Shown here: piece by piece, positions 1 to 10,336 of the stretch
Layout of the letters: every line of letters begins with the position of its first letter
How positions within the stretch are numbered: position 1 is the first letter of the stretch
Notes under the pieces: model-generated
Database searches by the model: none
Told to the model about the DNA's origin: nothing
What the model saw: the letters and a program-made list of their open reading frames with translations, nothing else
Made by a program: the position numbers and the translations under genes
Assembly: GCA_964640995.1 (NCBI GenBank)
Contig: CAZXJJ010000006.1
Coordinates: forward strand, 3,266 to 67,265
Length of the DNA: 64,000 bases
Reading direction: 5' to 3'
Source: JAAYUH01 sp964640995
Lineage (GTDB): Bacteria > Caldisericota > Caldisericia > B22-G15

Positions 1-29
1 GGGGTTCTCTTTTATAAACTGGAGATATT

Positions 30-3000
30 ATGGAGATTAAAGAAGTTATAAACTTCAATAAATTTTTATTTTCTAATTTTGAAATACCTGATTTATTACA
101 ATTTCAAAAAGATTCTTTTAATAATTTTATTACCAAAAAAATTCCAAAACTTCTAGATGAAATTTCTCCTGTTGATACACCAAAAGCAATGGTTGAGTTT
201 TTTGATCCCAAGGTTTTTCCTCCTGAACTTTCAGTCGATGAGTGTAAGGAAAGGAAATTAACATATGCAGGAACACTAAAAGCAAAGGTAAGAATAACAA
301 ATAAAAGAACTGGAGAGATAAAGGAACAAGATGTTTTTTTAGGTGAAATACCTTATATTACACCACATGGTTCTTTTATATTTAATGGTGCAGAAAGAAC
401 GGTTGTTTCACAATTAATAAGAGCACCTGGTGTATATTTCACAAAACCATCTTCTGCTCATTCAGGAAGAGTACTTTTTGAAGCAAGACTTATACCCGAA
501 AGAGGAACTTGGTTTATTTTTGAAGTTGAATCAACTAATACTCTTGTTATCAGATTAAATAAAGGTTCTAGAAAATTATATTTTCCTACTATTTTAAGAG
601 TTTTTAAAGAATTGAGCGATGAAGAGATAATGGATCTTTTTAGAGAAAAAAGAAAAATAAAAATAAATGTTAATGAACTTGAAAAAAATATTCCATGTTC
701 TTTTGCTGAAAATATTTATGATCCTACTACTGGTGAGATACTTTATTATGAGGGAGAAGATATAACAAAAGAAAAAATCAATACTCTTTTTGAATTAGGT
801 ATAAACAGTTTAGAAATTTATAAAGATGTTGTAGACATTATTATTAAAAAAACACTTGAAAAGGATACAAATAAGACTCAAGAAGATGCAATACTTGATA
901 TCTACAGAAAATTGAGACCTGGCGAAAGGGTCCTTTTAGAATCAGCAAAAAACTTAATTTATATAACATTTTTTGATACAAAAAGAAATTATATTTCAGA
1001 TGTTGGAAGGCATAAAATAAATCAAAAATTTGGATTATCGCTAAAAGATAATATTGTTACTTTTGATGATATTGTTGCAATAATAAAACATGCAATAAAA
1101 GTAAAAAATGGATTTGAAAAACTTGACGATATAGACCACCTTGGAAATAGATATGTCAGAGGAGTTGGAGAATTAATGGAAGTAAATATGAGATATGGAC
1201 TCCTCAGAATGGTAAAAGTTATGAAGGGTAGAATTAGTACTTATTCTGAAGATATGTTTACAGCACAACATCTTGTAAATTCTAAACCAATCACAGCATC
1301 ATTACAAAGTTTCTTTGGAACAGGACAACTATCACAATTTATGGAGCAAACAAATCCTCTTTCTTCTCTTACTCACAAAAGAAGGCTATCTTCAATGGGA
1401 CCTGGAGGATTAACTAGAGAAACAGCAGGTCTTGAAGTAAGAGATATTCATTCGTCTCATTATGGAAGAATTTGTCCAATAGAAACACCAGAAGGTCAAA
1501 ATATTGGTTTAATAAATTCTTTGACTGTTTATTCAAAAATAAATGAATATGGATTCATAACAACTCCATATAGAAAAGTTATTAATGGTAAATTAACTGA
1601 TGAGATTGTTTATCTTGAAGCACTTGAAGAAGAAAATTATTATATAGCACAGGCAAATACACCAGTTAATAAAAAGGGACAGTTATTAAGAGATGAAAAA
1701 GGTAATTTATTAAATGATGGTTTTGCAACTGGAAGATATAAAGGTGAAGTAGTTGAAAAGATACCTCTTGAAAAAATTCAATTTATAGAGATATCTCCTC
1801 TTCAAGTTTTTTCAGTTTCGGCATCATTAATTCCATTTTTGGATCATGATGATGCTAATAGGGCGCTTATGGGTTGTAACATGCAAAGACAAGCAGTGCC
1901 TCTTCTTTTCCCTGAGCCACCTATTGTAGGAACTGGTATGGAAAAAGTTGTAGCAAAACATGATCCAAGTATAGTAATTTCAGAATTTGATGGAGTCATT
2001 AAAGAGGTCTCTGCAGATAAAATAGTTATAAAAAATAAAAAAGAAGAAAGAGTTTATGTGTTAAAGAAATTTGCAAGATCTAATCAAGATACTTGTATAA
2101 ATTCAAGACCAATTGTTAAAAAGGGTGATACTGTAAAAAAAGGAGACATAATTGCTGATGGACAAGCAATAAAAGACGGAGTTTTATCTTTAGGAAGAAA
2201 CCTTCTTGTTGCATATCTTCCATGGAGAGGATATAACTATCAAGATGCTATATTAATAAGTGAAAGATTAGTAAAAGATGATGTATACACATCGATTCAT
2301 ATTAAAGAATATATTACAACTGTAAGAGAGACTAAGGCAGGACCAGAAATTTTAACAAAAGATATACCAAATGTTGATGAATCAGAATTAAGAAATCTAA
2401 CAGAAGAGGGAATTGTTAGAATTGGTGCAGAAGTTAAGCCAGGTGATATTCTTGTAGGTAAACTTGCGCCAAAAGCTGAAGTTGATACTTCTCCTGAATC
2501 AAAAATTTGGAGAGCAATGTTTGGAGAGAAAGGAAAGGATGTTGTAGATAACTCATTAAGACTTCCTCCTGGTGAATTTGGAACTGTTATTTTAACAAAA
2601 ATTTATTCAAAAGATAAAGGAGATGAACTACCTGTTGGAATAGAAAAACTTGTTAAAGTTCTTGTTGCACAGAAAAGAAAAATAATGGTTGGTGATAAGA
2701 TAGCAGGTAGACATGGAAATAAGGGAGTTGTTGCTGCAATACTTCCTGAGGAAGACATGCCATTTAGAGAAGATGGAACACCAATAGATATAGTTTTATC
2801 TCCACTATCTGTTCCATCAAGAATGAATATCGGTCAAACCCTTGAGACGATGCTTGGTTATGCAGCATATAAATTAGGACTTAGAGTTGAAATTCCAATT
2901 TTCTCTTCTCCTACAGAAGAAGAAGTTGAAGAATGGTTAAAAAAGGCTGGATTAGATATCAATAGCAAAGAAGTTCTATATGATGGATATACAGGTGAAC

Positions 3001-3455
3001 CATTTAAAACAAAGGTATTAGTTGGTAATGCTTATATAATGAAACTTAATCACCTTGTTCTTGATAAAGTTCATGCAAGATCAACTGGAACATACTCTCT
3101 TGTTACGCAACAACCTCTTGGTGGAAAATCTCAATTTGGAGGTCAAAGATTAGGTGAAATGGAAGTTTGGGCTCTTGAAGCATATGGAGCAGCAAATTTA
3201 TTGCAGGAAATGTTAACTGTTAAATCTGACGATATTGAAGGAAGAAGAAAAGCATATGAAAGCATAGTTAAGGGAAAAGATATTGAAGAGGTTGGAATTC
3301 CAGAATCATTTAAGGTTTTAGTGAGAGAATTAAGAGGTTTAGGTATAAATATAAAAACTATTCCTGATTTTGAAAAGAAAGAAGAGAAAAAAGAAGTCAA
3401 ATTTTTCTTACCAACCAGAAAAAGAAAGAATAAAAAGAAAGAGGTGAGTCAATGA
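30..3455 (+). CDS. rpoB: DNA-directed RNA polymerase subunit beta
   Basis: Beta subunit of the RNA polymerase core; with beta' it forms the catalytic cleft and carries the rifampicin pocket. At 1141 residues it is of normal length. Visible family blocks are GNRYVRGVGELME (about residue 371), FMEQTNPLSSLTHKRR in the rifampicin region (about 437-452), GDKIAGRHGNKGVV near the active site (about 888) and GGQRLGEMEVWALEAYGAA near the C terminus (about 1036). ATG at 30 is preceded by GGAG at 21-24. The last 30 or so residues form a lysine-rich tail. The stop overlaps the next ATG (ATGA), so the two are translationally coupled. The residue matching E. coli Asp516 is Glu439. Family assignment is certain. 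Confidence 0.99.
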   Translation: MEIKEVINFNKFLFSNFEIPDLLQFQKDSFNNFITKKIPKLLDEISPVDTPKAMVEFFDPKVFPPELSVDECKERKLTYAGTLKAKVRITNKRTGEIKEQDVFLGEIPYITPHGSFIFNGAERTVVSQLIRAPGVYFTKPSSAHSGRVLFEARLIPERGTWFIFEVESTNTLVIRLNKGSRKLYFPTILRVFKELSDEEIMDLFREKRKIKINVNELEKNIPCSFAENIYDPTTGEILYYEGEDITKEKINTLFELGINSLEIYKDVVDIIIKKTLEKDTNKTQEDAILDIYRKLRPGERVLLESAKNLIYITFFDTKRNYISDVGRHKINQKFGLSLKDNIVTFDDIVAIIKHAIKVKNGFEKLDDIDHLGNRYVRGVGELMEVNMRYGLLRMVKVMKGRISTYSEDMFTAQHLVNSKPITASLQSFFGTGQLSQFMEQTNPLSSLTHKRRLSSMGPGGLTRETAGLEVRDIHSSHYGRICPIETPEGQNIGLINSLTVYSKINEYGFITTPYRKVINGKLTDEIVYLEALEEENYYIAQANTPVNKKGQLLRDEKGNLLNDGFATGRYKGEVVEKIPLEKIQFIEISPLQVFSVSASLIPFLDHDDANRALMGCNMQRQAVPLLFPEPPIVGTGMEKVVAKHDPSIVISEFDGVIKEVSADKIVIKNKKEERVYVLKKFARSNQDTCINSRPIVKKGDTVKKGDIIADGQAIKDGVLSLGRNLLVAYLPWRGYNYQDAILISERLVKDDVYTSIHIKEYITTVRETKAGPEILTKDIPNVDESELRNLTEEGIVRIGAEVKPGDILVGKLAPKAEVDTSPESKIWRAMFGEKGKDVVDNSLRLPPGEFGTVILTKIYSKDKGDELPVGIEKLVKVLVAQKRKIMVGDKIAGRHGNKGVVAAILPEEDMPFREDGTPIDIVLSPLSVPSRMNIGQTLETMLGYAAYKLGLRVEIPIFSSPTEEEVEEWLKKAGLDINSKEVLYDGYTGEPFKTKVLVGNAYIMKLNHLVLDKVHARSTGTYSLVTQQPLGGKSQFGGQRLGEMEVWALEAYGAANLLQEMLTVKSDDIEGRRKAYESIVKGKDIEEVGIPESFKVLVRELRGLGINIKTIPDFEKKEEKKEVKFFLPTRKRKNKKKEVSQ

Positions 3456-5527
3456 TGACTGAAAGATCAAAAATAAGAAATGTTTCATTGGTTGCGCATA
3501 GTGGCGCAGGAAAAACTTCATTAGTTGAATCTATGCTTTATGTATCAAAATTTTTACAAAAAAAGGGAAGTGTAGATAAAGGAAACACTGTTTCAGATTA
3601 TGAACCTGAAGAAATAAAAAGGCATATAAGTTTATCTACCTCTGTTATTCCAATTAATTGGAAAGGATTTAAAATAAATGTTCTTGATACTCCAGGTTAT
3701 GTTGAATTTTTATCTGAAGTTAAAGGCGCTTTACTAGTTTCTGAAGCTAGTTTGCTTCTCGTTGATGCAACATCTCATGTAGAAGTTGGAACTGAGCGAG
3801 TGTGGGATTTCGTAAAAGAAGAAAATTTACCTCTCGCATTTATTGTTAGCAGAATGGATAGAGAGAATGCAAATTTTAAAGAAGCAATTTCAAGTATAAG
3901 AAAATTTTTTGGAAATGATGCTGTACCAATTATGATTCCAATTGGAGAAGGTTTGAATTTTAAAGGTTATGTTAACATTATTACTCAAAAAGGAAAAATA
4001 TTAGATGGAGGAACAATCAAAGAGATTGATATTCCACAAGAACTAAAAAGTGATTTTGAGAATTACAGAAATGAATTGATAGAAAAAATAGCAGAAGTTG
4101 ATGAAGAACTTTTAAATAAATATTTAGGTGAAGGAACTTTAAATCAAGAAGAGTTGATGAGAGGGCTCCTTTTAGGTGTAAAAAATAGAGCTCTTTTTCC
4201 TATACTTGCCTCTTCAAGTATTAATGATATAGGCACTGAAGAGATTCTTGATTTTATTGTTAACGAGTTTCCTGAACCATATTTAAATGAAAAAAGATTC
4301 GGTTTTGATCCTAAAACAAACGAAATAGTTGTGAAAGATTTTGATATGAATTCACCATTTTCGGGTTTAGTTTTTAAAACTATAATTGATCCTTTTGTTG
4401 GAAGAATAAATTATATAAAGGTTATTACAGGAAAATTAGTTTCTGATACAAAAGTTTATAATATAAATAAAGATCAGGAAGAAAGGGTATCTTCAATTGG
4501 TTTTATTATTGGTAAAACTCAAGAGAAAACACAGGAAATTAAATCAGGTGATATAGGAGTTATAACAAAATTGAATGTTACATCAACTGGTGACACATTA
4601 ACTCAACCTGGTATGAATGTTAAATATAACTATTTTGAAATACCATATCCAATTATATCATATGCTGTTGAACCAAAAAGAAAAGAGGATGAAGATAGAT
4701 TAACTTCAGCACTTTTTAAAATTGCCGAAGAAGACCCAACTTTTATTGTTGAGAGAAATGATATAACTAAACAGTTAATAATAAGAGGAACTGGTGCAAC
4801 GCATATTCAGGTTGTTCTTGAAAGAATCTCAAGAAAATTCGGAGTTGAAGTTAATTTAAAGAAGCCTGAAATTGCATATAAAGAAACAATAAAAGGCACA
4901 GCCAAAGCAGAAGGAAAATATAAAAAACAAACAGGTGGTCATGGACAATATGGACACTGTTTTATTGAAATAAACCCACTAGAAAGAGGAAAAGAATTTG
5001 AATTTGTTGACAAAATTTTTGGTGGAGCAATACCGAAACAATACATTCCTGCTGTTGAAAAAGGAATTAGAGAAACAATGAAAGAAGGAATAATTGCGGG
5101 TTATCCTGTTGTTGATGTTCAAGTAGTTTTATATGATGGATCATATCACCCAGTCGATTCATCAGAACTAGCATTCAAAATTGCTGCATCAATGGCATTT
5201 AAAAAAGCATTTGTTGAAGCAAATCCAATTCTTCTTGAGCCCATTCTTGAAGTAGAAATTAGGGTTCCAGAAAGTTTTTTAGGAGATGTCATATCTGATT
5301 TAAACACAAGAAGAGGAAAAATTCTTGGTATGGATTCTGACAAAGGAATTTCAATAGTGAGGGCACTTGTTCCAGAATCAGAGATGCTTAGTTATGGATT
5401 AGATCTTGCTTCAATAACTCAGGGAAGAGGTTATTTCACTGCTAAGTTTTATAAATATGATGAAGTTCCACAAAAGTTGGCAGAAGAAATTATTAAAAAG
5501 AGAAAAGAGGAGTTAGAGAAATCATAG
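3452..5527 (+). CDS. EF-G-like translational GTPase (EF-G-2 type)
   Basis: A five-domain EF-G-like GTPase of 691 residues. The G domain shows a P-loop AHSGAGKTSL (about 17-26), a switch I area around RHISLSTS, DTPGY in G3, and SRMD where canonical EF-G has NKMD. EF-G domains III-V follow, including GHGQYGHCFIEI in domain IV. The AHSGAGKT loop and the altered G4 match the EF-G-2 paralogue group (as in Thermus EF-G-2) rather than the main translocase FusA; the exact function of that group is unsettled. It lies between rpoB and rpoC with a four-base overlap upstream. GAGGTG at 3441-3446 precedes both ATG 3452 and ATG 3455; the second has the better spacing. The position inside rpoBC suggests constitutive co-expression with RNA polymerase (inference). 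Confidence 0.93.
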   Translation: MMTERSKIRNVSLVAHSGAGKTSLVESMLYVSKFLQKKGSVDKGNTVSDYEPEEIKRHISLSTSVIPINWKGFKINVLDTPGYVEFLSEVKGALLVSEASLLLVDATSHVEVGTERVWDFVKEENLPLAFIVSRMDRENANFKEAISSIRKFFGNDAVPIMIPIGEGLNFKGYVNIITQKGKILDGGTIKEIDIPQELKSDFENYRNELIEKIAEVDEELLNKYLGEGTLNQEELMRGLLLGVKNRALFPILASSSINDIGTEEILDFIVNEFPEPYLNEKRFGFDPKTNEIVVKDFDMNSPFSGLVFKTIIDPFVGRINYIKVITGKLVSDTKVYNINKDQEERVSSIGFIIGKTQEKTQEIKSGDIGVITKLNVTSTGDTLTQPGMNVKYNYFEIPYPIISYAVEPKRKEDEDRLTSALFKIAEEDPTFIVERNDITKQLIIRGTGATHIQVVLERISRKFGVEVNLKKPEIAYKETIKGTAKAEGKYKKQTGGHGQYGHCFIEINPLERGKEFEFVDKIFGGAIPKQYIPAVEKGIRETMKEGIIAGYPVVDVQVVLYDGSYHPVDSSELAFKIAASMAFKKAFVEANPILLEPILEVEIRVPESFLGDVISDLNTRRGKILGMDSDKGISIVRALVPESEMLSYGLDLASITQGRGYFTAKFYKYDEVPQKLAEEIIKKRKEELEKS

Positions 5528-5540
5528 GAGGTGAATATAT

Positions 5541-8500
5541 TTGATTCAAAAGAAATTTGATGCCATTGAAATATCTTTAGCATCACCTGAAGATATATTA
5601 TCTTGGTCTCATGGTGAAGTAAAAAAAGCTGAAACTATAAATTACAGAAACTTTAGACCCGAAATGGAGGGTCTTTTCTGCGAAAGAATATTTGGTCCAG
5701 TAAAAGATTATGAGTGTCACTGTGGAAAACTTAAAGGAGTAAGATATAGGGGACTTGTTTGCGAAAGATGTGGCGTTGAGGTTACAACATCAAAAGTAAG
5801 AAGAGAAAGATTTGGACATATAACACTTGCATCTCCTGTTGTTCATATATGGTATTTTCGATCAACTAATATAATCCCTGTTCTTCTTGATATGTCAAAG
5901 AATGATGTTGAAAAAATTGTTTACTATGCTTCATATGTTGTATTAGATCCTGGTAATTCTCCCCTTAAATATAAACAAGTGATTAATGAAGAAGAGTACA
6001 GAGAATACAGAGAAAGAGGGTACAATTTTGTTGCAAAGAGAGGAGCCGAGGCAATTTTAGAGATTCTTAAATCAATTGATCTTGAAAGTCTAAGAGAAGA
6101 ATTGATGGAAGAAATAAAAAAATCCTCTACAAAGCAGAAGAAAACATCAGCAATGAAGAGATTAGACTACGTTGAAGCATTTTTAAAATCTGGAAACAAA
6201 CCCGAATATATGGTTCTATCAGTTTTACCAGTAATACCTCCGGATTTAAGACCTCTTCTACCACTTGATGGAGGAAGATTTGCTTCTGTTGATTTAAATG
6301 ATCTATATAGAAGAGTTATAAACAGAAATAATAGACTAAAAAAACTTATTGATGTAAATGCTCCCGAAATAATGTTACAAAATGAAAAGAGAATGCTTCA
6401 AGAAGCAGTTGATGCTTTGCTTGATAATACTCATAAAATACATCCAATAATAGGATCTCACAACAGACCCCTTCATTCATTATCAGATATATTAAGAGGT
6501 AAACAGGGAAGATTTAGACAGAATTTGCTTGGTAAAAGAGTTGATTATTCTGGAAGAAGTGTGATTGTTGTCGGTCCAAAATTAAAACTTGATGAGTGTG
6601 GATTACCAAGAAATATGGCTTTAGAATTATTCAAGCCATTCTTAATGCATAATCTTGAAGAAACAGGTATTGCTTTAAATTTAAGAAGTGCTAAATGGAT
6701 GATAGATCAAGCAGTAAAAGATCAAAACAGCCCTGTATGGAAAGTTCTTGCAGATACAGTTAAAGATTATGTTGTCCTTTTAAATAGAGCGCCCACCCTT
6801 CACAGAATGAGTATTCAAGCATTCAAACCAGTTTTAGTTGATGGCGAAGCAATACATATTTCTCCTCTTGTTTGTCCTCCTTATAATGCTGATTTTGACG
6901 GAGACCAAATGGCAGTTCATTTACCACTTTCTATTGCAGCTCAAACAGAAGCGAAATATCTTCTTTTATCAAAATACAACATTATATCTCCTGCACATGG
7001 TAAACCAATAACTCTTCCTGTTCAAGATGTTGTTGCAGGTTGTCATTACTTAACAAAAGAGAAAAAAGGTGAAAAAGGAGAGGGTTTAAAATTTTATACT
7101 ATCGAAGACCTTTATTTAGCATTGGAAGAAGGAAAAGTGACTTATCATACTATAATTGATTTTTACTGGAACAAAAAATGGATAAATGGAACTACAGTAG
7201 GTAGAGTAATTTTTAATAATCTTGTTAGAGAAACCTTAGAAGATGAAAATTTCGAGTTTTATGATAAAGTTATAGATCAAAAAACAATTAATGATCTATT
7301 CTTCCAAATATTTAAAAAATATGGATTTGAAAAAACTGCAAATCTCTTAGATGAAGTTCAAAAACTAGGTTTTGAGATTGTTACAATTTCAGGATTAACA
7401 ATTGGTATGGATGATATGATTATTCCTAAAAGAAGAAACGAGATAATAAGACAAGCAGAAGAAAGAGAGAAAAAATTAAGAGAATTTTATGAAAAAGGTT
7501 TAATGTCAGAAAATGAAAGATACAAAAAAACAATTGAAGTATGGTTGAAAGCAGGCGAAGAACTTGTTAATGAAATTTTTAACACTTATGACCCATTTAA
7601 TTTCTTACTCCTTATGGCAATTTCAGGTGCAAGAGGCAAACCAGAGCAGATTTTACAAATGGTTGGAATGAGAGGACTCATGTCTGATCCATCTGGTAGA
7701 ATTATTGAGTTTCCTATTAAATCAAACTTAAAAGAAGGACTTTCTGTTCTTGAATATTTTATTTCAACTCATGGTGCAAGAAAAGGATTAGCAGATACAG
7801 CTTTAAAAACTTCTGATGCAGGGTATCTTACAAGAAGACTTGCAGATGTTGCTCATAAAGTATTTGTTAAATATGATGATTGTGAAGTTATACCTGTTAA
7901 ACCAATTGTTATAGGTGATAAAGTTATAAAGAGTTTATATAGGCAGATTGTAGGTAAAGTTGCTGCAAGAGATGTAATAGACCCAGATACAGGTGAAGTT
8001 ATTGTTCATGAAAATGAAGAGATAACAAAAGACAAGGCACTTGAAATTGAAAGTAAGAATATTGAAACAGTATGGGTTAGAAATTTCACAGATGGAATTG
8101 AAGTTGAAGAGATTAGAGAAGGTCATAGAATAATTGAAACTCTTGAAGAAAGAATTCTTGGAAGATATGCTGCAGAAGATATATATTCACCGTCTGAGAA
8201 AGTTGTTAAATATAATATCGAAAATGATATTCCTAAAGAAGGTTTTATTGCTAAAGATATTGTTGATGAAAAACTTAATATCATTGTAAAAGAAGGAGAG
8301 AAGATTACAGATAAAATCATTGATAAATTAATAAAAAATAATGTGAAAGAGATTTTGGTTAAGATTCCAGTTAATAGGGAGTTAATTGTAAAAAGAGGAG
8401 AAGAAATTGATGAAACTTCTGTTAATAAAATAAAAGAGTATGGTATTAAAAAAGTTAAAATTAGATCAGTTCTTACATGTTCTTCACCAAATGGAGTATG

Positions 8501-9590
8501 CGCAAAGTGTTATGGTAGAGACCTATCAACTGGTAAACTCGTAAACCTAGGAGAAGCAGTTGGTATAATTGCCTCTCAATCAATAGGTGAACCAGGTACA
8601 CAATTAACTTTAAGAACTTTCCATACAGGAGGAATTGCAGCAAAAGACATAACTTCTGGTTTACCAAGAGTTGAGGAACTTTTTGAAGTTAGAAAACCAA
8701 AAGGTAGTGCAATAATTTCAGATGTATCTGGTTATGTAACAATTAGAGATGAAGAGGATGCAAGAAAAATAATAATAACGCCAAGGACAAGGGAAATAGC
8801 TGTAAATCTTTATGAAAGATTGATGGAGAAATTAAATGATTTAGGTTCAAATGATACCAACTCTTCAATAAGTGAACTAGACTTAGATAAAGATATTTTA
8901 GAAGTTTTATCTGAAAATAAATTTGAAAAATTAAAAGATATTGTAAATCTTGATAAAGAGGAGTTAATCAGAAAATTAATTGGAAAAGAAACAATTTATA
9001 TTGTTCCATATGGAAGAACACTAAGAGTTCAAAATGGAGATTTTGTTAATGTTGGTGATAGATTAACAGAAGGTCCATTAGATCCTCACAAGATTTTCCA
9101 AATAAAAGGTCTTAGAGAAACAGAGCAATATCTTTTACAAGAAATTCAAAAAGTTTATAAGAGTCAAGGTGTTACTATAAATGATAAACATATAGAAATA
9201 ATATTAAGAGAGTTAACAAGAAAAGCAATAATAATTAATCCAGGAGATACAGAATTTTTTCCAGGACAAGAGGTTGAGAGAAGTGAGGTAGAAGAAGAAA
9301 ATAGAGTTGCAAAAGCAGAAAATAAAATGCCTGCAACTTATAAAATTTTACTATTAAGATTAACTAAAGCTGCTCTTTCTGCAGATTCATTCTTATCAGC
9401 TTCATCATTCCAAGAAACAACAAAAATTCTTGCAGAAGCAGCAATAAGTGGAAAAATAGATACATTAGAAGGTCTAAAAGAAGCGATAATAGTTGGAAGT
9501 ATGATACCAGTTGGAACTGGTTTTTCGGAGTATGAAAGAATAAAAGTTGTCGAGAAAAAAGAGTTAGTAGAAGAAAGGGAGAGCGTATAA
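5541..9590 (+). CDS. rpoC: DNA-directed RNA polymerase subunit beta'
   Basis: Catalytic beta' subunit, 1349 residues. The N-terminal zinc site is seen as CHCGK and CERCG (Cys near 58, 60, 73, 76), the Mg-binding catalytic loop as NADFDGDQM (about 449-457), and the second zinc site as CSSPNGVCAKCYGR (from about 979). The start is TTG at 5541 with a strong AGGAGGTG at 5526-5533. Residues roughly 795-985, before the second zinc site, contain several short repeats of the pattern G(R/K)xAAxD....GEVI...GEEI, which looks longer than the equivalent segment of typical low-GC bacteria. It is the last gene of rpoB-EF-G2-rpoC, and its stop lies inside a hairpin. Confidence 0.99.
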   Translation: MIQKKFDAIEISLASPEDILSWSHGEVKKAETINYRNFRPEMEGLFCERIFGPVKDYECHCGKLKGVRYRGLVCERCGVEVTTSKVRRERFGHITLASPVVHIWYFRSTNIIPVLLDMSKNDVEKIVYYASYVVLDPGNSPLKYKQVINEEEYREYRERGYNFVAKRGAEAILEILKSIDLESLREELMEEIKKSSTKQKKTSAMKRLDYVEAFLKSGNKPEYMVLSVLPVIPPDLRPLLPLDGGRFASVDLNDLYRRVINRNNRLKKLIDVNAPEIMLQNEKRMLQEAVDALLDNTHKIHPIIGSHNRPLHSLSDILRGKQGRFRQNLLGKRVDYSGRSVIVVGPKLKLDECGLPRNMALELFKPFLMHNLEETGIALNLRSAKWMIDQAVKDQNSPVWKVLADTVKDYVVLLNRAPTLHRMSIQAFKPVLVDGEAIHISPLVCPPYNADFDGDQMAVHLPLSIAAQTEAKYLLLSKYNIISPAHGKPITLPVQDVVAGCHYLTKEKKGEKGEGLKFYTIEDLYLALEEGKVTYHTIIDFYWNKKWINGTTVGRVIFNNLVRETLEDENFEFYDKVIDQKTINDLFFQIFKKYGFEKTANLLDEVQKLGFEIVTISGLTIGMDDMIIPKRRNEIIRQAEEREKKLREFYEKGLMSENERYKKTIEVWLKAGEELVNEIFNTYDPFNFLLLMAISGARGKPEQILQMVGMRGLMSDPSGRIIEFPIKSNLKEGLSVLEYFISTHGARKGLADTALKTSDAGYLTRRLADVAHKVFVKYDDCEVIPVKPIVIGDKVIKSLYRQIVGKVAARDVIDPDTGEVIVHENEEITKDKALEIESKNIETVWVRNFTDGIEVEEIREGHRIIETLEERILGRYAAEDIYSPSEKVVKYNIENDIPKEGFIAKDIVDEKLNIIVKEGEKITDKIIDKLIKNNVKEILVKIPVNRELIVKRGEEIDETSVNKIKEYGIKKVKIRSVLTCSSPNGVCAKCYGRDLSTGKLVNLGEAVGIIASQSIGEPGTQLTLRTFHTGGIAAKDITSGLPRVEELFEVRKPKGSAIISDVSGYVTIRDEEDARKIIITPRTREIAVNLYERLMEKLNDLGSNDTNSSISELDLDKDILEVLSENKFEKLKDIVNLDKEELIRKLIGKETIYIVPYGRTLRVQNGDFVNVGDRLTEGPLDPHKIFQIKGLRETEQYLLQEIQKVYKSQGVTINDKHIEIILRELTRKAIIINPGDTEFFPGQEVERSEVEEENRVAKAENKMPATYKILLLRLTKAALSADSFLSASSFQETTKILAEAAISGKIDTLEGLKEAIIVGSMIPVGTGFSEYERIKVVEKKELVEERESV

Positions 9591-9601
9591 GTTCTCCCTT
9601 T
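9574..9601 (+). terminator. Hairpin at the end of rpoC, possible terminator
   Basis: Perfect 9-bp stem AAAGGGAGA (9574-9582) and TCTCCCTTT (9593-9601) with a 10-base loop that contains the rpoC stop codon. Only a short T run follows, so it may be a weak terminator or an mRNA 3'-end stabiliser for the rpoBC unit. Confidence 0.5.
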
Positions 9602-9614
9602 AAGATTTCATTTA

Positions 9615-10289
9615 ATGAAGGGAACACTTTTTAATATCCTCACAGTAATTTTAGGAAGTTCTATTGGAATTATAATGGGTTCGAAATTTCCAGAAAGAAT
9701 AAAAAAGATAGCTTTTGATGGTGTTGGACTTTCTTCTTTAACCCTTGGAATTATGCTTTCTCTAAAGACAGACAACATAATAATAATGGTTTTTTCAATA
9801 CTTTTTGGAGGAATAATAGGTGAACTTTTAAAAATTGAGGAATTTTTAAATGGGATAGGTGATAGAATAAAATCAAAAATAAAATCAGATTCTCCTTTTA
9901 CTGAGGGTTTTATAACCTCAACTCTTGTTTTTTGTGTTGGATCAATGGCAATAATAGGTTCTATAAATGAAGGTTTAACCGGCGATGCAACAATTCTATA
10001 CACAAAATCAATTTTAGATGGCATAACTTCAATAGCTTTATCTTCTGCTCTTGGCATAGGTGTAATGTTTTCTATTTTCCCTATTTTAATTTATCAAGGA
10101 GGAATAACTTTATTATCAACCTTAATTAAAGGTTTATTTACTGAACACACAATAAATATGATTACAGGGGTTGGTGGTGTTTTAATAATAGGTATAGGAC
10201 TTAATCTTCTTGGATTAAAAAAAATAAAATTATCAAATTTTTTACCAGCATTAATAATTGCATTTATTCTATCGCTCTTTATCAAATAA
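9615..10289 (+). CDS. DUF554 family multi-pass membrane protein
   Basis: 224-residue hydrophobic protein with about seven predicted membrane segments and the family pattern MKGTLFNILTVILGSSIGI at the N terminus, LFGGIIGELLKIE in the middle, and FCVGSMAIIGSINEGLTGD. This matches DUF554 (YdfK-like), a conserved inner-membrane family whose substrate is not established. It follows rpoC by 24 bases across a hairpin. No Shine-Dalgarno sequence is visible before ATG 9615, so expression may be weak or use a non-SD start. The start agrees with the family's usual N terminus. It is probably unrelated in function to rpoBC. Confidence 0.85.
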   Translation: MKGTLFNILTVILGSSIGIIMGSKFPERIKKIAFDGVGLSSLTLGIMLSLKTDNIIIMVFSILFGGIIGELLKIEEFLNGIGDRIKSKIKSDSPFTEGFITSTLVFCVGSMAIIGSINEGLTGDATILYTKSILDGITSIALSSALGIGVMFSIFPILIYQGGITLLSTLIKGLFTEHTINMITGVGGVLIIGIGLNLLGLKKIKLSNFLPALIIAFILSLFIK

Positions 10290-10295
10290 AACCTC

Positions 10296-10323
10296 TTGAA
10301 ATTTTTCAAAATTCTAATATACT
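10296..10323 (+). promoter_or_regulatory. Promoter of the six-tRNA cluster
   Basis: TTGAAA (10296-10301), 16-base spacer, TATACT (10318-10323). The predicted start falls near 10330, seven bases before the first tRNA. This is the only good promoter seen for the tRNA-foldase-trigger factor unit. Confidence 0.65.
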
Positions 10324-10336
10324 TTTTATTTGATGT

